A stretch of 64,000 bases of DNA from contig CAJNOI010000002.1 of the NCBI GenBank assembly GCA_905250115.1, forward strand, positions 378,771 to 442,770, given 5' to 3'. How positions within the stretch are numbered: position 1 is the stretch's first letter; each line of letters starts with the position of its first letter. Below, in pieces: positions 54,723 through 64,000 of this stretch. Position numbers and translations under genes: made by a program. Under the pieces are notes generated by a model, which searched no databases, was not told where the DNA came from, and saw nothing but the letters and a program-made list of their open reading frames with translations. This stretch comes from Adineta steineri (taxonomy: Eukaryota > Rotifera > Eurotatoria > Adinetida > Adinetidae).

Positions 54723-57700
54723 ACATCTTTCATTTATGAATCCGAGTGATCATTTTCTTCTCTTGATCATATTTTTCGTTATTATTTATTCGACATTCTC
54801 TTGATCTGTATTAATTCTATTTTATGTTTTTATTAAGTTTTTTGTAGTTTAGTTTATTTATCAGACAAACTGGTGTATCTGCGCATATTTATATTCTTTT
54901 TAGCATGCATATGTACATTTTGCTCAATTAATATTCCGCAAAATTTATGTTAAAGAAAAAAAACCAAAAAATAAATGAGCCAATTATATTACTGATGAAA
55001 GGATATATATTAATACTTCATTATCGACTAGCATAAGATCTACAAGGTTACTGTAAAATGTGGCTTGATAATGTAAAAAAAAAGAAGCAAATACAAAATA
55101 GTCTAAAAATAGATCGAATATCTATCAACGTATATTCCCAAAGTAGAATTGAGTACATAGTGATAATAGTATATTTTGTGAAATATAACTTGCTTCGAAT
55201 ATTATCTAAAAGGAATTATATCGGTATTGAACTATGTTACTGTTATTTAATCAATTATTACAGTCACATAGTATTGTAATGAGCTACATTATATTTTCTC
55301 AAAAAACAACGACATAGGCGTGTATGACGTAAAACTTGCTTTGACGTTCTAGATCAAGCTCTGTATTACATATACATAATCATAGACATCTGGCTTTTTT
55401 TTGCGATATTTTCCTTCGAAATCTTATGAATCTCTGATATCTTTTCGATATAAGAATATGTGACGGATCTTTCATCATCAAAGTCAACAAAGTACATTTA
55501 CTTGATATGATTCCAAGCGTAAAATTGATTTGAAGGAACTCAATGAAACGTATAATATTTTCATTGGAGTAATTCTTAGATATCACAAGTTTTCTGTTTA
55601 AACAAATCAAAGTTCGATATGGAAAAATGATTTGATCATGAATTAAATATATTCAATCAACACTTGTTTCGGAAGACTAATGAATTGATTTATGTTTATT
55701 ATAAGGAAAAACTAAGTAGTTTTCCCAAAATAATCTAATGGTCACTACGTGTTTTTTTTTGACTACAAATAATCATCACAGTGGCTGTAATATCAAATAT
55801 AAAACAAATTAATTTATTCGATCAAGATGTTTTCTATATACATATTGAAATCATTATATATTAACGTGTTTTTTTCTATATAATTTTTGTATCTAAAATA
55901 TTGAGTTTCATAGAAAAAGTCCAAAGTGTTTTAATTAACTATTGAGATCTTTAACAATAACTAATATCAACCAAACAAATAACAGTTAAAGAGAATCACT
56001 AGAACTCTGATGAAGATAAATATTGTGCTGATATAACAGTATTGCATATAAATGTCAGAAAACCAATTATCATGTGAATTCCAAACTGACAACAAGTTTA
56101 CCGTCTACAAAATTTAATCAGATTATTTTTTGTATCGTATACTGATATAATTTATGATAAATATTGTCGATAATTGAATTCTCTAGGATAGCTAGCATAT
56201 ATATCAGAATATTATTTTACATAAATATCAGTTTTTTTTTGCTGATATAGAATAGGTTTAACAAAACAATAAAAATATCATTTTGTTATTGTAGATAGAA
56301 TGGATCAGAAATAAAAATACAAATCTCTTATGGCTAGAATTTATTTTTCTACAAATCTATAAGTATGATAAACAAAAAAATAATTCATACGATGTCATAC
56401 ATCTTGGATATAAGCTACCCATAGATGACTATATAGATAACATTTCTCTATTGTCTAATCTATCACATATACACAGACACCAAGTCATCAAATATTCTCA
56501 AAACAAAGTCAATATATATACGAAGTAGTTTCTTTCTTCTGATTGATAGGCAAGAAAGCAAAAAAAAATTCGATTAGATACTTCTTTAGATCAATATATG
56601 AATAATATATACAGAGACGTACTAGTCTAATATGAAAGGAATCTTTGCTAATGTGATAAATGTTGATATGTCGACGAATAGGGTGCATTCTGTTTTTGTT
56701 GTTGTTGGTGTTGTTTGGTGATATATCAGTGAAAAAAAGCAATGTTTCTATTTCTTTTTTGGTCTCTTGTATATTCATGATTGACATCAACAGTTTGCCT
56801 TAAGTAGAGCATTCTCTATAATTCTATGACGTATATTTTGTCGATCAAATCTTTATCTTTCTTCTTATTGTTTTCCAAGATTAACATAGATGACGTAAAT
56901 ATCTCTATGACACTATTTTCTGACAATAAGTAACGAATGATAACTTGTTAGTTTGTACCTAAAAGAACTGATAAGAGCTAGTCTTTTTAAATCTTCTACT
57001 TTTTTGTTCTAGTACTTTTATTTTATTGTAATATAGATACATCTTTACAACAAACTAGCTAACTAACGTTTACAACGATTCATTATATGACTGACATGAA
57101 TGTATAACAGCGTCGTACTAGTTTTGCTGATATAAGATGAATAGTATATAGAAAGGAATAGAAACTGCGTTCTTAATAGACAGTACATTGGTTGCCTGCT
57201 CCACCTCTTCTTTGCTCTACTGATGAGATATATAGGGGAAAAAAAGAATAGATCGTCCTCCATATAAATCAGTAGCAACAACGTTCTTATTTATCTAAGC
57301 AATAACAACTACAGAGTAAAAAGCAGAAGTCGAAGTAGTAGAAGAAGAAGAAATAGAGGGAAAAAAAGAAGAAAGGTTTTCTATTTGTATATATATATAT
57401 ATATATGTATGGAAAACGACAACGACGAGCAACAGCAGTAACAACAAGGCTGATTAGGGAGAGGCATATCCATCTTTCCGTTATTTCTGTCTCTATATTT
57501 CTTTCTTTTTGATCTCAAGCATCGCATATGTACAAACTAATAGCGATAGAAGATAATCTTATTGCTTTTATTTCTAGTTACATAAAGAACGTTGTACAAT
57601 AAAGTGTACTTGCACGCGTAAGTCAATAGCTAAGCTGAAATTTTCATCACTTATGATTGAAGATAGTTAACATCTAAGACGGTGTGTCTTATTTATCTTT

Positions 57701-57826
57701 AGGTGATAGCGAGTACACCGTAACCTTTGATTTAATATACCGTTTAAACAGATGAATTTAAAATAAATATACATATATATTTCTAGATTCTTTTTATTTA
57801 TTAACTTTTTCTTAATTATTTGAACA
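54723..57826. other. Long intergenic stretch, about 3.1 kb
   Basis: AT-rich with only short unconvincing frames on both strands. Purine-rich GAA/AGA tracts near 57330-57375 and a TA run at about 57393-57406 precede the LIM gene and may belong to its promoter. No RNA gene, repeat family or transposon recognised. Confidence 0.45.
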
Positions 57827-58234
57827 ATGCCTAACTGGGGAGGTGGCGGTGACAAATGCCCACGTTGTCAAAAAACTGTTTATCCAGCAGAAAAACTTCT
57901 TGCATGCAGTGCTGCATGGCATAAAGGTTGTTTCAAATGCAAAACATGTATGATTATTTCAATTCATAATATATATATATATGATTTTCCTATTAATTTT
58001 AGGCAATGGCCTTTTGACATTATCTAATTACAAGGATTTTTCTCAAGATGTTTATTGCAAAGGTAAGTCAAGATAAATAACCTAACTATCATATATATAT
58101 ATATGAAATATTTTCTATTAGGTTGTTATCAGGATAAACTTCATCCTCATGAACGTAATCGTAAACAATTAGAAAATAAATTCAGTAAACAACCTGGTGG
58201 TGCCGCTTCAGGTGCTCCAGCCGAAGAAGAATAA
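57827..58234 (+). CDS. Single-LIM-domain cysteine-rich protein (CRIP-like)
   Basis: Exons 57827-57947, 58003-58062 and 58122-58234 give 97 residues. One LIM domain fills most of the protein: CPRC, then WHKGCFKCKTC, then VYCKGCYQ and a final His, the spacing expected for two zinc fingers. It starts MPNWGGGGDKCPRC, like CRIP/muscle LIM proteins, and ends in a short Lys/Asn and Gly/Ala tail with three Glu. Such proteins are cytoskeletal or nuclear adaptors without enzyme activity. The vertebrate counterpart could be CRIP1/2 or a CSRP relative with a single LIM. Confidence 0.9.
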
Positions 58235-59993
58235 ATGCAGAAACAAAATATATATATTCAAAGAAAAGAAATATATACAGTTTAGATAACAATATTACAC
58301 AATGTTTTTAAGAAAAAATCCTATTCATTCTAATACACGAATATACAAATCATACAATTCTAATTTCTACATTTATTTATTCTTTTTCTCATTTTTTTGG
58401 TCAGGAACAGTTCTATTCTGTCAATATACATGTGTGCATATCTATACCCAACCCTAATTAATTATTCACCTATTTTCACTTTTTTTTTTTCTTCAAAGAA
58501 AATATATAACATATAAAAACATGATATTTCGCCCAGTTTTATATGAATACTATTATTCTCATTCAATGAAAATTACTTATCTTGATACCGATAATTGTTG
58601 TTTGACTCATTGAAAAAGGGAAAAATCAAAAAAACATTATTTGTAATCTTTTGTAGCTAATATATATAAAATAAAAGAAATGACGAAAACATTTTATATT
58701 GTCTCAATGTTAACAAGAATAGTTAAACAATTCATGATAGTTCTATTTAAAAAAATGCATAGAGAACGACTATGTCATTTGTCATCAAATTGACAAATCC
58801 ATTTATCAATTGCTTTTAAGATGAATATTCTGACAATGAATCATATTAAGATCATAAATAACTCCTTATCCCCTATATAACTAGATACAAAATTGTATCT
58901 TATAATTGTCTATATTTATTATGATCAAAAATAAGGATAATATTCTTAAGAATATTTATCTATGATAAGTATTAAACAAAAAAAAGAACGAGTTGTATAA
59001 TTTGACTGTATTGATTTTCAAGAAAATAACAACAAATATAAACTGTTATCAAAATATGTAGATACCATTACTATTCTCTATATAGATAAAAAGTTCATGA
59101 TCGGTAAAAGTAGATGATATATATTATTGATATACCATAAAATATTTGTAAATAATTATTTAGTGCTAACAGCTGCTTCTGTCGGTTTATATATATATAT
59201 ATGTTTACATTGTCAAGATGAATTGTTTTACTCACGTTATGCCCTAATTCTACTATCGAATTTATTTATATATATATGGGTGGAAAAAAAATAAGAATCA
59301 ACATTTTTTTTTATCAGATATATGTGAAATACAAAGAGAAAATACCATTCGTAATTAATAATCAGTCAACCTTTAATTTGAAAATAAATACATGTCATGC
59401 TCGTGTAGAAACTCACGAGTAATATTATTTTATTACTAAAGTTTATATGCAATAATACTTCTAGGGTTTGATCAATTGACTTTCGTTCTTTTTTTTGTTT
59501 GAAGTAGAAATAAGCAAAGTTATATACGTTTTTAAGAATATCATCAATACCTCTTTGAAAAAATCGAATGATTTCTATTGACATAATAAATTGTAAAATA
59601 TATATTGTATTCGATTACACCAAAATTCTGTAGATTTTGTTTTTCTCGATTATTATTCATTAAAAATGATGAAAATATAATTACAAAAAAATAATATAAA
59701 TGTAACATGAAAGTATAAAGACAGTTAACTACAAACAGAACATTCTTACTATATACAAAAATTAAAAAAAAAGAAATTTAGTCAATTAGAACAAAGCTTA
59801 ACATATTATCGAGGAAATCTCAAGAAAAATTATCTAATCTGTTCCTCGTTTTTTTTTCGGTAATTTTATATTTGTTCCAAATGCTCTCGAACTATACACA
59901 TTGCTAGGCATTCAAATATTTTTCTTGTGATTTTTCCTCTTCAAATGTCTGGCTCATGTAATCTATTTGACCTAACACTAAGAATAGAAAATT
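58235..59993. other. Intergenic between convergent genes, about 1.8 kb
   Basis: AT-rich with TATATA runs near 59193 and 59268. No coding frame. An SH3-encoding exon for the neighbouring F-BAR gene was looked for on the minus strand and not found. Confidence 0.5.
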
Positions 59994-60992
59994 TTAATCT
60001 TTAAGTTCTTCAAATGATGGCCACGCAGTATTTGTATCACTTCCAAAATGAGAATTCCACCATTGAATATCTTTTTCCGCATCATGCGCTGCAGCAGATT
60101 TGTTAAATAAATCTGTCATAGTGAGTAAATGAGAATCTTTTTCAATTATTAAAGCTTGATGAAGAGCAGCAAATAATGTTTTAAATTGCGTTAAACGTCT
60201 TCGTTCGAATGTATGTGTACGATCTAAAACTTCTTTCATTGAATTTTCGTAATTTGGTCTTGTATTTTTCATATCTTCAATATTTTGTTGATATTTACTT
60301 CTTGTTGCTTCAGATTGTTTTTTATAAGTACTAACACTTAATTTCATTTGTGATTTTTGTTCTTCTTCAGCACCACGATCAGATTCAATAATTTTTTCAG
60401 CAGTTTCAGCTTTTTTCAATAAACGTTGTGCATCTTGATAATCTCTTCTTGATTTATTAATTTTATCCAATAATTTAATCCATGATTTTTGTGCTTGTTC
60501 AAAATCTCGTTCGAATTCTTTTATTTTTTTAACGTGTAATATTGATTTACCATAATTTTCTTTTTTATAACTAACCATTTTATCAATAACATTCTCTTGA
60601 AGACGTTGAACAATTTCACCATGTGTACTACCAATTTCTTTCGAAGCACGTATAGATTCAATCCAAGCTTTTTTATTTGTACCAAATTCTTTTGATTGAC
60701 TAATTTCTTTGATACTTGCTGCTGACCATTTTTCTAAATTACTAATATATTCTCGTTCGATTCTTGCACGTTCAGAGAAGATTTCAATGAATAATTCACA
60801 TGATTCATATCCACCTTTACAACGATCAATAGCTGCTTTATATTGATTTGGTTCACAGAAACCTTTGTCATACCAAGGATTTGATAAGACACGTTCCGGT
60901 GTTGTTTGGCCTTGTGGAAAAATACACTGCACTAATAAAAATATATATAAATAAATAATATGAACTCATAAAATTAATATAGGTAACTTACT
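59994..60992 (-). CDS. F-BAR protein, PACSIN/syndapin-like, without SH3 domain
   Basis: Membrane-curving protein expected to act in endocytosis. The coding region is complement(join(59994-60931, 60992)): the A of the start codon is the last base of the upstream exon and TG opens the next, so the ATG exists only after splicing (312 residues). The F-BAR fold covers nearly all of it: PNQYKAAIDRCKGGYESCE, SERARIEREYISNLEKWS, YGKSILHVKKIKEFERDFEQ, and the family end LFNKSAAAHDAEKDIQWW then WPSFEELKD just before the stop. PACSINs carry NPF motifs and an SH3 domain after this point; here the frame stops. The unspliced frame offers only GTG at that position. Confidence 0.85.
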
Positions 60993-63840
60993 GATTGATT
61001 TAGATTGTCTTGAAAAATATAATGTGTCTGTGTGTAGAATAAATGTGTTAATATTGCTTCAACAGAAAATAATATCAGGAGACTCCTTACAGGTCACGAA
61101 TAATAAAGTTCATATAGACGAGAAAAGGAACTGTGACAATAGATTGTTGTGATGTGTATACCGTTGTTTGAATGAGTATATATATATATGTATGGATGTA
61201 AGGGGAGCTGCACTTTTTTTTTTTTTTTTGTTCTGCTTTTTTTCGTTCTTTGTCTTACGCGTCATAGAAAAAGAACAAAAAGAGGAGGCGTTCGAGTATT
61301 AACAATGCCTTGTTGGGTCGTGATATTCTTTTCTATATTTCTATCACCTCTGAAAAAATAAATTATTCGCATAGACACTTGTTTATAGTATCATTGATGT
61401 TTATCTTTTTCTTTTCTTTTCTTTTCTTCTTCATTCTTTCTTGTCGTACATATATGAGATTGTCCCTTTCTCTTTGTATTTTCTAAAAAGCTCTCCCTTG
61501 AATTTTTCCTAACTTTTTCATTATAAATGTATTAGATCGTTTAGAAGATGAAGTAGATATTTTTAGTTTCGATTCGTTAGATCAGCTTTCTTGTTAGCAC
61601 AATTGAAGAATAGCGTAAAATTGCCCGTAGCTATCAGTCACATATGTCGATAATGGCCGCACAGATTTGATTTGCGTATCTTCTTTTTTTTCTAACATTC
61701 TCATCATGTCGTCATCATACTAGTGTATAGTACTAGCGCTCTTAAGGAATCTTTTGTTTATTTCTTTGTATGTAACATATTACGAGTATGATTCATGTAG
61801 CAATTTATGACACATAAAAACGCAAGATGATTCGACAATTTTCGAAGGTTTATTTATATTAAGATATATTTTTTTTTCTTTCATAAAAATCTTTTTCTTA
61901 CTCCAATGAAATTGACGTCAAATATTCTTTTTTTTTGAGTTTACGCCATTCATTATCCCATAAAGATTTATTGACAGCTGAAATTCAACATCCACTCAAT
62001 GAATACGAACGAATCATAAAACTAACAACAACTTTACCTACTCAAATATTGATAAGAATGAAGGCGTTGAAACGTAGAGAGAAAAAAAAACGAAAATCAT
62101 ATATTAACCTTGATTCATAATTATAAATCCTATTCAATTTCTTTCATCAAAGAAGTTGTATAAATGATGCTAAAACATGTATTACTCATTAGCAATTAGT
62201 ATTTATGAATCATATAGAAGATTATCAAATATTCGTATTCAGTTTTCGATAGCTAATCTTAAAGAGCAAACATATGATATCCACTATCATTTTTGCATGA
62301 TGAAACTCGATGATTGTTGAAAATAAAATAATTGCTTAGCTTTTATCATGTACTTATTTATATATAATAATAAAACTTCTTAAATAGAGTATAATTTTAC
62401 TAAATTTAGATGTTATCAAGGCCTTGAAATAATAATATTTAGAAGTACTTTTATGTGTTTTTGTACTGTATATAAAAATAACTATAACATTTTCATATAA
62501 GAAGAAAATAAAGTACCTGACATGAAAGAAAAAATGAAAAATATGTCGTTTTTTTGTTGTTCTAAAGAATCTCATAATGATTATATTAATGCATATTTTA
62601 TCAAAACTGTTCATATGATAATCAATCATATGAATGTACAACTAGTTTTGAATTACTTATCATCAATCGTAATTCGATAAGTCTCTTCTAATGTCTAAAG
62701 ATATGCATATAATACTTTGCCCTTGATATAATTGATAATACAATATATCAGTTATAAGAGAGATTTGTGTTTTTGTTCCTCCTCAAAACTAACTGTAATG
62801 TCTTTCTACATGTATAAATGTCATGATTAATAATACTTTTGATAATTCACATTATTTTTAATTTGCACTTTTTTTCTTATCATTGCCTTGTGGTATTTTG
62901 TATGATTCATTGAAAAATAAATTTGAAGTCTAATCACAAGAAAATCAAATCTTTCGCAATATCATAAGATGTAACATTCATCTTTTGATTAATCATTCGT
63001 ATTATTCATGTGATCAACTCGATTAAATTGTATTACATGTTAAAAAAAAACTTTTATTGCTTTTAATAGTTCTATTTCGTGATATACCAAAAAAAAACAA
63101 AGACTTTTACAATAGTTTAGATTAAAATACTTTTTTTTTATTGTTATTTTCGATCTCATATTACATATATTAGTTTGCTACGCGAAAAGAATTCTATCAA
63201 AATGATAAATTTAAAAAAAAGTGTAATCATGAAAATGAAAAGTTTCATTGAAATTCAATATAAAGACATTGAAATTTTTTTTTTCAATGAACTGAATTCA
63301 TAAGTATATTTGTTAGATTTCATAACTTCTATCTTTGTGATTCGATAAAAATTTCATTATGATCGATATTTCGCACTTCAAATTTTTTAATAATGTATAA
63401 AATAATTAAGTATAAATCATATATGCAAAAAAGAATTCTTATAGACAAATGAATCTCTTTTAAACGAAATTTCGAGTAAAAATAATACAATCAATTTAAG
63501 AAATTATTTTGCAAGATAAAAGTATTATGTAAGCAAAAAAGTACATGTAAAATAAGATATTTTTTCTCAGAAAAATCTTCCTTCAACTGAATTCCACACA
63601 TTTATTGAAAAATCATCATTTCACATGCTAGCGTAACCAGGTGGTGGGCTAACTCGGTCACGCGCAATGCTACTAGTTTAGCAACATTCTTTGTTATTTT
63701 TATCTTATATAACTTCTAGAAGAAAGCAATTGTCTTAACATATCCAAAATACTATAGTATCACTAAGAGGAAAATATTTCAGTGAAAAATAAATAAATAT
63801 ATTGTAAAGTTTACCGGTTACAAAATATATAATATCAATC
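60993..63840. other. Gene-poor stretch, about 2.8 kb
   Basis: Contains the F-BAR gene's 5' flank (T-rich and CT-rich tracts to about 61500) and otherwise AT-rich sequence. One frame at 61935-62120 is listed separately. A G+C-richer spot at about 63628-63690 shows no tRNA box B. Confidence 0.4.
61935..62120 (+). CDS. Possible terminal exon of an unknown gene
   Basis: An open frame without an ATG start, preceded by a T-tract and GAG that could act as a splice acceptor. The reading LLTAEIQHPLNEYERIIK followed by a basic end looks protein-like, but no upstream exon could be joined to it. It may be chance. Confidence 0.25.
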   Translation: MSLRHSLSHKDLLTAEIQHPLNEYERIIKLTTTLPTQILIRMKALKRREKKKRKSYINLDS

Positions 63841-63914
63841 ATGAGTATGAATTCGAGAAATAATTCTACTAGTTTTTCTTTTGTTGGAATTCATTTTCGC
63901 AGCATAAACAATGG
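63841..63914 (+). CDS. Probable first coding exon of a gene running off the right edge
   Basis: ATG at 63841 starts MSMNSRNNSTSFSFVG and reads into AACAATG followed by GTAAAT, a good donor. Nothing after it within the window can be joined, so product and reality are uncertain. Confidence 0.3.
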
Positions 63915-64000
63915 TAAATATTTATTTTAATGAATGAAATCCTCTTTTAATCCTTTTTTGGGTATATTGAATTAATAGAGTAAATAATATTTATTTATAC

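Noticed and set aside
55058-55279. 73-codon + frame in the eEF2K-LIM intergenic stretch
   Set aside because: Tyr/Ile/Asn-rich, no splice signals, no domain; treated as chance.
60930-60932. GTG as start codon of the F-BAR protein
   Set aside because: Non-ATG initiation is not needed: splicing to 60992 makes a proper ATG at the same codon.
62354-62641. 95-codon minus-strand frame
   Set aside because: Ile/Tyr/Phe-rich composition typical of translated AT-rich non-coding DNA; no homology or splice context.
63628-63690. G+C-richer stretch considered as a tRNA gene
   Set aside because: No box B, no acceptor stem pairing and no cloverleaf could be drawn.

Overview
The window is AT-rich eukaryotic nuclear DNA. 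It holds animal housekeeping genes cut by many short GT-AG introns (mostly about 45-110 bp), closely spaced on both strands. The best fit is a bdelloid rotifer (Adineta/Rotaria type). The reasons are the bdelloid-style F-box/LRR gene, several start codons directly after a splice-acceptor-like TCTAG (as in genes that receive a trans-spliced leader), and a gene that looks bacterial (Bacteroidota) but carries a spliceosomal intron. This placement is inference; no marker gene fixes the species.

Region 1 (1-7.7 kb, all +): the 3' part of cytosolic histidyl-tRNA synthetase, LAMTOR4 (Ragulator), a MAP-kinase-phosphatase-like DUSP, and a tetraspanin with a long N-terminal extension. Region 2 (8.6-18.4 kb): a SMUG2/DUF4918-type uracil-DNA glycosylase on the minus strand, divergent from a PDZ-Sec7-PH Arf6 exchange factor (EFA6/PSD type) that has three introns of 1.6-2.0 kb. 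Region 3 (20.4-28.3 kb): an intronless F-box-like gene, a large imperfect palindrome of about 876 bp just behind it, an SGSM3-type TBC-SH3-RUN gene (-), a small ORF, and SEC61G (-).

Region 4 (29-38.3 kb) is gene-poor and holds small uncharacterised genes: a basic protein, a short secreted protein, a four-pass membrane protein, a disordered protein and an eight-exon coiled-coil protein. Region 5 (39.6-54.8 kb) is dense: an ERICH6/FAM194-like gene (+) with a two-exon proline-rich gene nested antisense in its first intron, a secreted His/Lys/Gly-rich peptide, a secreted LRR protein (-), EXOC3/Sec6 (-) and eEF2 kinase (+). Region 6 (57.8-64 kb): a single-LIM CRIP-like protein, an F-BAR (PACSIN-like) protein without an SH3 domain whose start codon is split by an intron, and a probable first exon of a gene running off the right edge.

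The genes do not form an operon or one pathway. Membrane-traffic and small-GTPase functions recur (LAMTOR4, EFA6, SGSM3, EXOC3, PACSIN, SEC61G), which may be chance. The strongest candidates for novelty are the intron-bearing bacterial-type DNA glycosylase, the long palindrome, the nested antisense gene and the orphan secreted peptides. Exon borders were assigned by hand from splice signals, reading frame and remembered family sequences; no search or alignment program was run.
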